A DNA stretch of 34,836 nt from contig CAIOTH010000162.1 in the NCBI GenBank assembly GCA_903861145.1, positions 1 through 34,836 on the forward strand, read 5' to 3'. The notes below the pieces were generated by a model. The model was not told the origin of the DNA. It saw only the letters and a program-made list of their open reading frames with translations, and ran no database searches. This document shows positions 15,355 through 24,364 of the stretch, piece by piece (the first letter of the stretch is position 1; each line of letters starts with the position of its first letter). Source of the stretch: an uncultured Bacteroidota bacterium (lineage in GTDB: Bacteria; Bacteroidota; Bacteroidia; Chitinophagales; LD1). The position numbers were made by a program, and so were the translations under genes.

Positions 15355-16725
15355 TTATTTACTCATCTCAGCAAAATATTGATAAAAGTAAGGTAGCGTT
15401 TCAATACCCTTGTAGTAATTGAACAGGCCGTATTTTTCGTTAGGTGAGTGGATGGCATCGCTATCTAAACCAAAGCCTAATAGCACTGATTTAATGCCCA
15501 GCACTTTTTCGAACATGGTTACGATAGGAATGCTACCGCCGCTGCGCAATGGTATAGGTGTTTTGCCAAAGGTTTTTTCCATGGCTTTTGCAGCAGCTTT
15601 GTAGGCAATCGAATCGGTAGGGGTAACAGCTGCTTCGCCACCATGGTGAGGGCTTACCTTTATTTTTACATAAGGCGGCGCAATCTTCTTCATGTGCGCT
15701 TCGAACAAGGCCATTATTTTTTCGCTTTTCTGATTTGGCACCAGGCGCATTGATATTTTGGCATTGGCTTTTGATGGGAGAACGGTTTTTGCACCCTCTC
15801 CTGTATAACCACCCCAAATGCCGTTTACATCTAAAGTTGGGCGGATAGAAACTCTTTCTAAAGTTGAATAACCGGTTTCGCCTTTTACTTCGTTAATATC
15901 CAAATGCTTTTTGTATTCGTTCAAATCAAAAGGGGCTTGTGCCATTTGGTCGCGTTCTTCTTTAGATACCTCCTGCACATCATCGTAAAAACCGGGGATG
16001 GTAATTCGGCCATCTTTATCCTGCAAAGAGGCAATCATATCGCACAAAACGTTAATTGGGTTAGCTACTGCGCCACCGTAAACACCCGAGTGCAAATCGC
16101 GGTTAGGGCCGGTTACTTCAACTTCCATATAGGCTAGTCCACGAAGGCCTGAAGTGATTGAAGGAATATCGTTTGAAAGCATGGATGTATCTGAAATCAA
16201 AACCACATCGCTCTTCAGTTTTGCTTTATTGTTTTCGGCAAAGCTTTCGAGGTTTACTGAGCCTACTTCCTCCTCTCCCTCTATCATAAACTTTACGTTG
16301 CAGGGCAGCACATTATTCTTCAGCATCATTTCGAATGCTTTTACGTGCATGTACATCTGGCCCTTGTCATCGCAAGCTCCACGGGCATATATGTTGCCGT
16401 CTTTAATAACCGGTTCGAACGGCGGCGAGTTCCATAGATCCAAAGGATCTGCGGGCTGAACGTCATAATGACCGTAAACAAGCACGGTAGGCAATTTGGC
16501 GTCAATTATTTTTTCGCCATATACTATAGGGTATCCTTTGGTAGGACAAACTTCAACCTTATCGGCACCGGCAGTTATAAGTTGAGCTTTTACAAACTCG
16601 GCGGCACGGTTTACATCGGCCGAGTATTTTACATCGGCGCTTATAGATGGTATGCGCAACAGATCGAGCAGTTCATTCAAAAATCTTTCTTTGTTATTAT
16701 CTAGATAAGGTTTTAACTGGTCCAT
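15355..16725 (-). CDS. M20-family dipeptidase/peptidase
   Basis: The 456-residue zinc enzyme removes residues from small peptides in the cytosol. The first metal ligands are in YGHYDVQP (H86, D88). The bridging Asp lies in RGACDDKGQ (about D119/D120), and the catalytic Glu and next ligand are in EGEEEVGS (residues 149-156). The dimerisation lid begins near SGLRGLAYMEV, and the last His ligand lies in the C-terminal part (DAIHSPNE). Length and motif order are those of the M20/M25/M40 dipeptidase group. There is no signal peptide. It is divergent from the acetyltransferase gene. Confidence 0.92.
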   Translation of the reverse strand: MDQLKPYLDNNKERFLNELLDLLRIPSISADVKYSADVNRAAEFVKAQLITAGADKVEVCPTKGYPIVYGEKIIDAKLPTVLVYGHYDVQPADPLDLWNSPPFEPVIKDGNIYARGACDDKGQMYMHVKAFEMMLKNNVLPCNVKFMIEGEEEVGSVNLESFAENNKAKLKSDVVLISDTSMLSNDIPSITSGLRGLAYMEVEVTGPNRDLHSGVYGGAVANPINVLCDMIASLQDKDGRITIPGFYDDVQEVSKEERDQMAQAPFDLNEYKKHLDINEVKGETGYSTLERVSIRPTLDVNGIWGGYTGEGAKTVLPSKANAKISMRLVPNQKSEKIMALFEAHMKKIAPPYVKIKVSPHHGGEAAVTPTDSIAYKAAAKAMEKTFGKTPIPLRSGGSIPIVTMFEKVLGIKSVLLGFGLDSDAIHSPNEKYGLFNYYKGIETLPYFYQYFAEMSK

Positions 16726-16755
16726 ATTATAAGTTTTGAAGTATTAAACGATGGG

Positions 16756-16763
16756 CGAAAGTA
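16756..16763 (-). promoter_or_regulatory. Candidate -7 box TACTTTCG for the dipeptidase
   Basis: It matches TAnnTTTG with one substitution and lies 31 bases before the ATG at 16725, in the 98-bp divergent spacer shared with the acetyltransferase promoter. Confidence 0.35.
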
Positions 16764-16788
16764 ATAATTTGGCAATTCGATGATTCTG

Positions 16789-16796
16789 TATTTTTG
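16789..16796 (+). promoter_or_regulatory. Promoter of the acetyltransferase: TTG -N17- TATTTTTG
   Basis: This is an exact TAnnTTTG box with a TTG at 16769-16771, 17 bases upstream. It is the best two-part match to the Bacteroidota primary promoter in this window. The leader would be about 20-23 nt. Confidence 0.6.
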
Positions 16797-16823
16797 CACG
16801 AACCAGGTTAAATACCCAAAAGT

Positions 16824-17363
16824 ATGATCCAACCGATTATAACCACACCGAGGCTAATTCTTCGCCACTGGAAGGATGAAGACACCGAGCCGTTTATTAA
16901 AATGAACATGGATGAAGAGGTGATGAGGTTTTTTCCGGCCATGCAAAGTGCCGATGAAACCATTGCACTAATAGCCCGAGTGCAAAAGCATTTTGAGGAT
17001 TATGGCTATGGACCCTATGCTGTTGAGCGAATTGATACAGGGCAGTTTATTGGATTTACAGGCTTTTTCCATCCACGATTTGAAAGCTATTTTACCCCAT
17101 GTATTGAAATTGGATGGCGGTTAAGTAAAGACGCCTGGAACCTGGGCTTTGCTACTGAAGCAGCCAAAGCGTGCCTTGGCTATGGATTTGAGAAACTGGG
17201 CCTTAAAGAAATCTATTCGTTTACTTCCACGACAAACCAGCCCTCGATAAATGTTATGGTAAAGGCCGGGCTAAAAAGGGTTGGAGAATTTGAGCATCCC
17301 TTAGTGCCCGAAGGGCATGAACTAAAAACACATGTGCTTTTTAAACTTGTTAACGAGGGCTGA
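16824..17363 (+). CDS. GNAT N-acetyltransferase, RimJ/RimL-like
   Basis: The 179-residue protein transfers acetyl groups from acetyl-CoA, in this subfamily often to protein N-termini or small amines. The start TPRLILRHWKDEDTEPF is typical of the Acetyltransf_3 group. The acetyl-CoA-binding segment is EIGWRLSKDAWNLGFATEA, and the late signature NQPSINVMVKAGL is present. The substrate cannot be told. It is probably monocistronic; a weak A/T-rich hairpin lies just after the stop (about 17364-17386). Confidence 0.9.
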   Translation: MIQPIITTPRLILRHWKDEDTEPFIKMNMDEEVMRFFPAMQSADETIALIARVQKHFEDYGYGPYAVERIDTGQFIGFTGFFHPRFESYFTPCIEIGWRLSKDAWNLGFATEAAKACLGYGFEKLGLKEIYSFTSTTNQPSINVMVKAGLKRVGEFEHPLVPEGHELKTHVLFKLVNEG

Positions 17364-17497
17364 ATCTATCTTTACTGAATAGATTTATTAATTTCGATTT
17401 TCCGGTTATCAACAAACTACCTGTGCAGAGGCAGGCTCCCCGAAAACAAATGATTGAGCGCCGGTTTAGTAATATTGTTCAATAAAACACCATTAGC

Positions 17498-18100
17498 ATG
17501 GCACTTAGATATTTTGTAACGCTGACATTTGCCATTTTTGTTTTTACGTTTTCGGCCTCAGCGCAAACCCGAGAGTTACCCAGATACCTTGAACATACGG
17601 TGAGAGACAGGGAGACTCCATCGTCTATTGCCAACGATTATAATTTAAGGCTCAAAACCTTTCTTTTATTAAATAATTTTCCGGATGACGTTAAGTTAAA
17701 GCCCGGGCAGATTGTGCTTATCAGGCAACTGGAATCATGGGAAAAGCAAGTAAAGGAAAAAGGCTACGTGCAAAAAGCGGATGATGATGACCAACCGGTT
17801 GCCACACCTAAAAAAACAACGAAGTACGTTGAAAGGGAAGACCGTGTAAAAACCGAGAAACCGAAATCAGCAGCAAAAGCTGAGGCTGAGCCAGAACCTG
17901 TTAAAGAAAAACCGGCTAAAGCACCTTCCGTATCAGGCAATTTGTATGAAAAAACCACGGGAAATACGCACATAGTTCAAAAAGGCCAAACTTTTTACCG
18001 CATTGCGCTAACCTACGGCATTACTGTCGACCAGCTGAAAAAACTCAATAATATGCCTAACTACGATATTAAGGTTGGGCAAGAGTTGAAGATTAAGTAA
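17498..18100 (+). CDS. Secreted protein with two LysM domains
   Basis: A signal peptide (residues 1-23, ending SASAQ) leads to two LysM modules, one at about 30-77 (ETPSSIANDYNLRLKTFLLL ... LKPGQIVLI) and one at about 153-199 (QKGQTFYRIALTYGITVDQL ... IKVGQELKI). A Lys/Glu/Pro-rich linker of about 70 residues separates them. LysM modules bind peptidoglycan, so this is probably a periplasmic wall-bound protein. No catalytic domain is present. The first LysM has a slightly atypical start (TVRDRETPSS). Confidence 0.88.
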   Translation: MALRYFVTLTFAIFVFTFSASAQTRELPRYLEHTVRDRETPSSIANDYNLRLKTFLLLNNFPDDVKLKPGQIVLIRQLESWEKQVKEKGYVQKADDDDQPVATPKKTTKYVEREDRVKTEKPKSAAKAEAEPEPVKEKPAKAPSVSGNLYEKTTGNTHIVQKGQTFYRIALTYGITVDQLKKLNNMPNYDIKVGQELKIK

Positions 18101-18148
18101 GAATGTGTGCCTGCTTTCACGTGTTAAAGTGCTCACGTTCAAAATCAT

Positions 18149-18156
18149 TACCTTCG
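18149..18156 (+). promoter_or_regulatory. Candidate -7 box TACCTTCG for the desaturase
   Basis: It matches TAnnTTTG with one substitution and lies 37 bases before the ATG at 18194, in the 93-bp gap after the LysM gene. Confidence 0.3.
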
Positions 18157-18193
18157 CCCTGCAGGTATAGCGCTGTATAACTGTAACACTATT

Positions 18194-19207
18194 ATGAATC
18201 ATTTAAAATGGTATAATAAAACCTTGCATGAATATCTCAGTAACGATGAGATTAAAATGGCTATGCAAAAAAGCAACTGGAAAGGGGCATTGGAAATTGC
18301 CAATACCTGGGGCTGGATTGCATTTGCGTTTGCACTTTCGGGTTTGTTTCCTAACCCGGTTACTATAACCATTTCGTTGTTTATTATTGGAGGAAAACAA
18401 TTGGCCTGCGCCATTATACTGCACGATTGCTCGCACGATTCAATGTTTACCACAGCAAGACTAAACACCTTTATCGGCAACTGGTTTGGTGCCTATCCTA
18501 TTTTACACGACCTGAAAAAATATCGGCCCTACCACACACAACATCATATTAATACCGGGCTTGCTGATGATCCCGATTTGAGTTTAACCAAAGGATACCC
18601 TACTACTGCAATTAGTATGGTAAGAAAATTCAGCCGCGACCTGGCCGGGGTATCAGGAGCAAAAGCAACTTTTGCGGTAATATTTATGCAGTTGGGCTTT
18701 ATTAAATACGCACTAAATGGCACTGCAGAGTGGCTATCGCAAAAAGGGAAAGACATTTTTAGCATTGTGAAGACCGGCGCCCAGAATTTGGCGGGACCGG
18801 TGGCGGCTAACCTTATTATGTTTGCCATTTTGTATGCCTGCGGAAAGCCGTGGCTGTATTTATTGTGGTGGGGAGCCATGCTTACCACGTTTAATTTTTC
18901 GTTACGCGTTAGAAGCATGGCAGAGCATAGCATGGTTGAAGACCGTGAGAACCCACAAAAAAATACCCGTACTACTTACGCCAATTTTTTTGAAAGAATA
19001 CTTTTTGCACCGCACCACGTTAACTACCATGCAGAGCACCATTTATGCATGGGAGCACCATCATATAACCTGCCGAAAATGCACCAGCTTTTATTAGAGC
19101 GGGGGTTTTATAAAGAAGGTACATTGGAGCCTAATTACTGGAAGGTTGTTAAGCGGGCGATTGTGCCGTTAAATACAGATGATACTACAGAGAAAACGGC
19201 TGCGTAG
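18194..19207 (+). CDS. Membrane fatty acid desaturase
   Basis: The 337-residue di-iron enzyme introduces a double bond into acyl chains of lipids. All three His boxes are present: HDCSH (H77, H81), HTQHH (H114, H117, H118) and HAEHH (H279, H282, H283). Further conserved His lie in MAEHSM and APHHVNYH. Hydrophobic helices flank the boxes (about 38-72 and 200-230). Regiospecificity and electron donor cannot be inferred. It converges with the gene ending at 19222, leaving 14 bp. Confidence 0.93.
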   Translation: MNHLKWYNKTLHEYLSNDEIKMAMQKSNWKGALEIANTWGWIAFAFALSGLFPNPVTITISLFIIGGKQLACAIILHDCSHDSMFTTARLNTFIGNWFGAYPILHDLKKYRPYHTQHHINTGLADDPDLSLTKGYPTTAISMVRKFSRDLAGVSGAKATFAVIFMQLGFIKYALNGTAEWLSQKGKDIFSIVKTGAQNLAGPVAANLIMFAILYACGKPWLYLLWWGAMLTTFNFSLRVRSMAEHSMVEDRENPQKNTRTTYANFFERILFAPHHVNYHAEHHLCMGAPSYNLPKMHQLLLERGFYKEGTLEPNYWKVVKRAIVPLNTDDTTEKTAA

Positions 19208-19221
19208 CAGGGTTCAAACAG

Positions 19222-20106
19222 TTATTCAATCCAGGTTAATCGCGATGAAATAAGTTTCCACTTGCCATTATCATTCTCTAAAATTGCCTCGCCACCCTGG
19301 TATACCATCCTAAAGTTAACTTTTGCATAACGCATTTGCCTGTCAAATGTAATGCGTCCTGCAACCGGGTAAGAATTAAATTGCCAATATCCTCCCCAGT
19401 GCCCGTAAAATATTTTAATACCCTTTTCTAAAAATTCCTTTCGCCTTTCGCTTTCGCCTTTCGATGTGGCGGGGGTCATCATTCCACTTCTACCAAGTTG
19501 ATAATGGTCATCGCCTAAAAACCTGTTTAGTATATCCTCATATTTCGAATTAAGATATAAGGGTAGTTTCCCATCACAATTAATTTGCGGCCTGAAATTA
19601 ATGATAGAATCGGCCAATGTATCTTTCATGTCTGGCCAAAAATTCTCTCGCACCATTTGCGAAAGTTTGCCATTATATCTCTTTAAACAACGGGCACGGA
19701 AGGCAGTATCCTTAACTGTGGTTTTGATATAATTTACCATGCGGTCATCACTATCCTGTGCACTATAAACTAGTTTAGGGGTGAAATATATCTTCACATA
19801 GTTCTGTACCACAAAAAAATCAACTGATTTATAAATATCGTTTCCCCACTCCGAGCCGCCCAGCTTTTCAATATTCAGAGGCTTGTAAAAAGCTGTAAAA
19901 GCAAGATAAGCCTGCTTTAGCGTATCGTTCATGGCATTAAGCTCGCTATCAGTTGCAGGTTTAATTTCCCGGTTCCAATCGGTGTAAAACTGATGCAATA
20001 GTTTTGTAGAGTTTGCAGCATAAGCGTCTTCTAACGTGCGAGGTGTAGTTTGCGGCTGATAACACATTGCAAAAAGTAATAACAAAATGGCAAGTGTTGC
20101 TTTCAT
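19222..20106 (-). CDS. Secreted protein of unknown function (294 aa)
   Basis: A short hydrophobic signal (MKATLAILLLLFAMC) precedes the mature part. Cys15 could be lipidated, but Met at -1 is not a standard lipobox residue. The mature protein has an N-terminal helical part and a C-terminal beta part (FYGHWGGYWQFNSYPVAG, then a strand MRYAKVNFRMVYQGGEAIL and LISSRLTW) that resembles NTF2-like or lipocalin-like ends. No family is assigned. It is the last gene of a three-gene minus-strand run, 32 bp after the histidine kinase. Confidence 0.75.
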   Translation of the reverse strand: MKATLAILLLLFAMCYQPQTTPRTLEDAYAANSTKLLHQFYTDWNREIKPATDSELNAMNDTLKQAYLAFTAFYKPLNIEKLGGSEWGNDIYKSVDFFVVQNYVKIYFTPKLVYSAQDSDDRMVNYIKTTVKDTAFRARCLKRYNGKLSQMVRENFWPDMKDTLADSIINFRPQINCDGKLPLYLNSKYEDILNRFLGDDHYQLGRSGMMTPATSKGESERRKEFLEKGIKIFYGHWGGYWQFNSYPVAGRITFDRQMRYAKVNFRMVYQGGEAILENDNGKWKLISSRLTWIE

Positions 20107-20138
20107 AAAATTTTAACTTAAGGCATATACAATACAAC

Positions 20139-21647
20139 TCAGGCCTTCGGTATCAAAATCCTAAACGTAGTTCCCTTATCAATTTCAGAGCGCTTAACAC
20201 TTATTTTGCCATTGTGGTATTCTTCAACAATGCGCTTAGTAAGCGAGAGGCCAAGACCCCACCCCCGGCGTTTGGTTGAGTAGCCGGGTTCGAAAATGGT
20301 GTCGAATTTGTTTTTAGGTATTCCCTTTCCGCTATCGGTTACGTCAATTATTACGTGCTGGCTATCAGAAGTAACTTCAACATCAATTTTACCTTCTCCA
20401 TCCATTGCATCGAGGGCATTTTTTAATAGATTCTCAAAAACCCAATCAAACAATTGTTTGTTGATTTTGAACTGCAGGTTATCGGGACATTGAACAGTCA
20501 TGATAACTTTTTGGCTCGCGCGCCGGCGCATGTAGCTTACATTACGTTCTACACATTCCTTCACGTTCTCAGCTATCAGTTGCGGCACCGAACCAATTTT
20601 TGAAAAGCGCTCAGCCACCAGGGATAAGCGGTTAATATCGCTCTGCAGCTCTTCGAGTATTTGCGGGCTTTCTTTAACGCCGTCCATTTCCTTCAATACC
20701 TCAACCCAGCCTTCTAACGATGAAATGGGTGTACCCAATTGGTGCGCGGTTTCTTTGGCCATACCTACCCAAACCATGTTCTGCTCTGCTTTACGAGCGT
20801 TGCTAAAAGCAAAGTAGGATATGATTAAAAACGCTGCAAAAATACCCAACTGAACAAAAGGGAATATCCGAAGTTGCTTAAGGGTTGAAGAGTCATCGTA
20901 ATAAATAAAGCGCATAACCCCTTCGCCCAAATCGGCAACAACGGGGTCGTTGGTGGCCTGCATTTTTTTAATCATTCTAATTTCAGCATCCTGGCCAACC
21001 ATTTTGCTTGAATCGATATTGCCGAACGCCAACACATTCATTTTTTCATCGGTGAGGACAACCGGCGCTGATGCGGTATTTAATACTACTTCAGAAATAA
21101 AGTTCTCCAATAAGTCGTTAAGCGTTTGCTTAAGCTTGCTAAAAAGGTTAGAGTCTTTATAATAAATGTAGTTTTTGGTGTATTTGGAGTCGACAAGGAT
21201 TGGAGGGTAAACAGAAAACTCTTGCCGCATTGCGGCCGGAAGTTCGGCTATGGTTTTAGCTCCTTTGGGCAGTTCAATATTACGGGCTCCAACTATGTTT
21301 CCTTTATCATCGGTTAGAATAGCCGGAATGTCGTTATTAGAAGTAATAATATCGTTAAAAAAGGTAAGCTGGTCGTTCTCAGCCGTTAAAACAAACTTAG
21401 TTGACTGGGCGTAGATATTTACTTTACGCCTTTCATCGGCAGCCAGTTTTGTAAAAAGTTCTTTGGTATATCTAACCAATTTAGCCTTGCGCGCAATGGC
21501 CTCGGCCCACAGCTTTGCTTTGTATTTCTCCTCGCCTGCCATTTTATTTGCCAGGTGGTCAGTATACAAAACCGTGGCAATACCGATAAACAGCCCGAGA
21601 AGAAGCAGTATAAATTTAAGATTCGATTTTTGGGAGTATACGTCCAT
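20139..21647 (-). CDS. Membrane sensor histidine kinase
   Basis: The 502-residue protein has a membrane helix at about 11-28, an extracytoplasmic region of about 230 residues, and a second helix at about 262-281. The HisKA domain carries AKETAHQLGTPISSL with the phospho-accepting H302. The ATPase domain has the N box ENLLKNALDA (N410), G1 DSGKGIP (438-444) and G2 RGWGLGLSL (461-469). The sensed signal is unknown. No response regulator gene is adjacent, so the partner is encoded elsewhere. It lies 27 bp after the AsmA gene and is probably cotranscribed with it. Confidence 0.93.
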   Translation of the reverse strand: MDVYSQKSNLKFILLLLGLFIGIATVLYTDHLANKMAGEEKYKAKLWAEAIARKAKLVRYTKELFTKLAADERRKVNIYAQSTKFVLTAENDQLTFFNDIITSNNDIPAILTDDKGNIVGARNIELPKGAKTIAELPAAMRQEFSVYPPILVDSKYTKNYIYYKDSNLFSKLKQTLNDLLENFISEVVLNTASAPVVLTDEKMNVLAFGNIDSSKMVGQDAEIRMIKKMQATNDPVVADLGEGVMRFIYYDDSSTLKQLRIFPFVQLGIFAAFLIISYFAFSNARKAEQNMVWVGMAKETAHQLGTPISSLEGWVEVLKEMDGVKESPQILEELQSDINRLSLVAERFSKIGSVPQLIAENVKECVERNVSYMRRRASQKVIMTVQCPDNLQFKINKQLFDWVFENLLKNALDAMDGEGKIDVEVTSDSQHVIIDVTDSGKGIPKNKFDTIFEPGYSTKRRGWGLGLSLTKRIVEEYHNGKISVKRSEIDKGTTFRILIPKA

Positions 21648-21674
21648 TCGGGGTAAAGTTAACAGAAGCTTGGT

Positions 21675-24233
21675 TTAATTCCCTGTTGAGTCTAAATCAA
21701 TGAATTGCGGTTTTTGTTGAACGTTATAATACCGTTCCTCCTTCTTCTTTTCATCGCCGTCCATTTTTGTCGGGGCAGAATTATTTAAAAGGTTCTTCAG
21801 GTTCGCTCTTTCATTTTTAAAGTCATCCTTAATCTTATTCTTGGTGGCCTTTTTGTTAAACTTTATACGAGGGTTACTCAATACCCCAGTCATACTTAAG
21901 TAGAGATTAATGCCCTCGTACGGGTCTTCTTCCATGTATTGAATATCATCGCGTTTACGGTTGAATTTTTGTGCTAATAGTTTATGCAGGTTTACTTTTA
22001 TGCTGTAATCTATACTATCATTAAAGCAGTGATAACCTTCAAACATCAAATTGAGCGCACTGGATTGAATTTCGAAAAGAGGTATATCAATACGCCGATG
22101 GGCAATTTTTATTGTGTTGTGCAGGGTAGCAAATTTTATATCCTCCAACTCATTAACCCTTATAAATTTTGAGGCCGCTTTTAAAGGTTCAAATTTCACC
22201 AATTCGCCGTTGCGGATATTAAAGTCGGCGATGGCGCTTAGTTTATCCTGATCAAGGGTTTTGTAATTATCCCAGGTGGCATTAAAAGAAACTGCCGCAT
22301 CCAGCGTTCCCTTTAAATTACGGTCCGTAAGCGTTGATTGTCCAAAATTTTCACATTCGTTAAACAAGGCAGGTATGCTGAGATTGATGGTTTTTACATC
22401 GTAAGCAAGGTTAATTGAATAATCATCGCCAAAAACAACTTTGCCATTCAATAATACATCGCCGCCCATTGTTTTGCTTTGAATATTATTGCACTGAATA
22501 ACACCTGGGGATATTTGCAGATTACCGGTTACCTGATTGAACTCCATTTTGCGAAAAAGGAATTTGTCCATTTCAACATCAAGGTTGCCCTGCATATTCA
22601 CAATTTCGCGCAAATCAATTTTGCCTCTGGGCATTGTTTGGGGATGACTGCGCTTACTGTAAGCATCAATAATGCCTGACAAATTGAATGTTTTTATTTT
22701 GAGTTTACCATTTACCCCAAGCACTACATTATCGGCACTGCGGTTAATGCTTAAGTTGTAAATAAATGCAGCAAGATGTTCGATGTTGCCTGAAAACACG
22801 GCCTGGTTACCAATAAAGTTCGCACTTAAGTTTTCGGCTTCAATTACCTGGTCGTGGTATCTCAATACGCCATTAATATTGCCATAGCTAATACCACCCT
22901 GCTGAAATTCAATATCAGCCATTTTAAACTCGCCACTACCGGTTAAGGTAGAGTTGGTAACATCGGTAAAATCGCGTTTACGGCCTTTTAAATGAAATTT
23001 ATTGAAGGTAATTGTTCCACCCAAATCGCGCATAATGCTGTCCGGTACAAAGGAAGATATTTCAGAGAGATGCAACACACCCTGAGCGAAAAAATCAAAG
23101 TCGGGGTCGGACAGCTTTGTTAACGACAGTTTAAAATTGAAAGGCAAATCGTTCAAAGTACAATCAAAATTGCTTATCACTATTTTATCGTTACCGGCGG
23201 GGTCCATTTCGTAAGTGGCTTTGGCATTTACTTTTTTCAGAAGCTTATTATACCGCCCGAGTTTTATTTCGCTGTTAATCAGGTTAGCATCAACATTTAT
23301 TTTGGGGCCATTACCTTTACTTAAAGTTCCTTTTACTAAAGCCGTAATTGAGTATTGACCATTACCTTCGGCATTGTCGAATGACTGGCGGTATTTCTCA
23401 GGTATCAATCCAACCAGTTTCTTTATATCCTTGCCTTCATTTTCAAGTTTAAAATCAAGCTGGGTTCCTTCTTTTACATTGGCAAAAAAACCGCTTACAT
23501 TAAACTCGTTATCCTCAATATTTATCTTCCCTTTTTTGAAAGTAAATCGGTGTGTATTGTTATTCACTTCTAAAACAATGTCCACTTTCAGGTTTCTTTG
23601 CACCATATATTTTTGGCCATCGGAGCTGATATCGTTAACACGTGCGGTAATGGTGGTTTGCAAATCGAATTGGGCACTGCTGAAATTGCCTTTAAGCAAA
23701 ACATCCTTTAAAACTACGTCGGTGTTTGTTGCAAGCGACTTGTCGAAATATGTAAAATGAACATTCTTCAACTCAGCCTTTTTAAGCTGCACAGCCAAAT
23801 CGCTTTTTGTGCCTGAATTATCGGTAGAGGGTTTGAGGATATCAAAATTCATCAACCCCTTTTCGTCCTTGTATAAATTTATCTCGCCATCGCGAACCAG
23901 TATTTTTGATAACTCGATTTTATTGCCGAAGAGACTAAATACGTTGCATAAAAGAGAGAACTCCTTTACGTCTAACAAATTATGGCCTTTGCGCAGCTTA
24001 TCGGCTATAATAACGTTGCTAAAACTTAGCGATGCGTACGGGAAGTGCTTTAATAGAGAGAAATCAATTGCCCCTTTAACCTGCACCGGAACCGTTACCT
24101 GTTGGTTTATTTCAACAATGATTTGTTGTTTTACCTTATCCTGTAACGCGTATGCAAGTATTACTGCTGTAAGTAAAATGCCAGCTACAACACCGGTTGT
24201 GATTAATATTATATTTCTAATCCGCCTATTCAT
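21675..24233 (-). CDS. AsmA-family membrane protein
   Basis: The 852-residue product starts with a membrane anchor (about 7-30) followed by the AsmA N-terminal pattern QVKGAIDFSLLKHFPYASLS, then a long run of beta strands with repeated NFDILKPS-type and VLLNGKV segments. It ends in a charged Lys/Glu-rich tail. AsmA/TamB-like proteins form long periplasmic beta-grooves thought to move or regulate phospholipids between membranes. Its co-localisation with a histidine kinase suggests an envelope-stress or lipid-homeostasis context, which is inference. Confidence 0.88.
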   Translation of the reverse strand: MNRRIRNIILITTGVVAGILLTAVILAYALQDKVKQQIIVEINQQVTVPVQVKGAIDFSLLKHFPYASLSFSNVIIADKLRKGHNLLDVKEFSLLCNVFSLFGNKIELSKILVRDGEINLYKDEKGLMNFDILKPSTDNSGTKSDLAVQLKKAELKNVHFTYFDKSLATNTDVVLKDVLLKGNFSSAQFDLQTTITARVNDISSDGQKYMVQRNLKVDIVLEVNNNTHRFTFKKGKINIEDNEFNVSGFFANVKEGTQLDFKLENEGKDIKKLVGLIPEKYRQSFDNAEGNGQYSITALVKGTLSKGNGPKINVDANLINSEIKLGRYNKLLKKVNAKATYEMDPAGNDKIVISNFDCTLNDLPFNFKLSLTKLSDPDFDFFAQGVLHLSEISSFVPDSIMRDLGGTITFNKFHLKGRKRDFTDVTNSTLTGSGEFKMADIEFQQGGISYGNINGVLRYHDQVIEAENLSANFIGNQAVFSGNIEHLAAFIYNLSINRSADNVVLGVNGKLKIKTFNLSGIIDAYSKRSHPQTMPRGKIDLREIVNMQGNLDVEMDKFLFRKMEFNQVTGNLQISPGVIQCNNIQSKTMGGDVLLNGKVVFGDDYSINLAYDVKTINLSIPALFNECENFGQSTLTDRNLKGTLDAAVSFNATWDNYKTLDQDKLSAIADFNIRNGELVKFEPLKAASKFIRVNELEDIKFATLHNTIKIAHRRIDIPLFEIQSSALNLMFEGYHCFNDSIDYSIKVNLHKLLAQKFNRKRDDIQYMEEDPYEGINLYLSMTGVLSNPRIKFNKKATKNKIKDDFKNERANLKNLLNNSAPTKMDGDEKKKEERYYNVQQKPQFIDLDSTGN

Positions 24234-24260
24234 TTGTTCAATTTAACGCAATAACATCAT

Positions 24261-24268
24261 CGAAATTA
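24261..24268 (-). promoter_or_regulatory. Candidate -7 box TAATTTCG for the AsmA operon
   Basis: It matches TAnnTTTG with one substitution and lies 28 bases before the AsmA ATG, within the 131-bp divergent spacer. Confidence 0.35.
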
Positions 24269-24308
24269 CATTGATTACAATAACTACCTTATTGTTATGA
24301 GGCTATCG

Positions 24309-24316
24309 TATTTTTG
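24309..24316 (+). promoter_or_regulatory. -7 box TATTTTTG for the T9SS protease
   Basis: This is an exact TAnnTTTG match. It contains the TTG at 24314, which is therefore not a start codon. The true ATG is at 24365, giving a leader of about 42 nt. Confidence 0.55.
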
Positions 24317-24364
24317 TTGCCATTTCAAAAAAGTTATTTTCACTGCGTAAGAAAGAATGAACGT

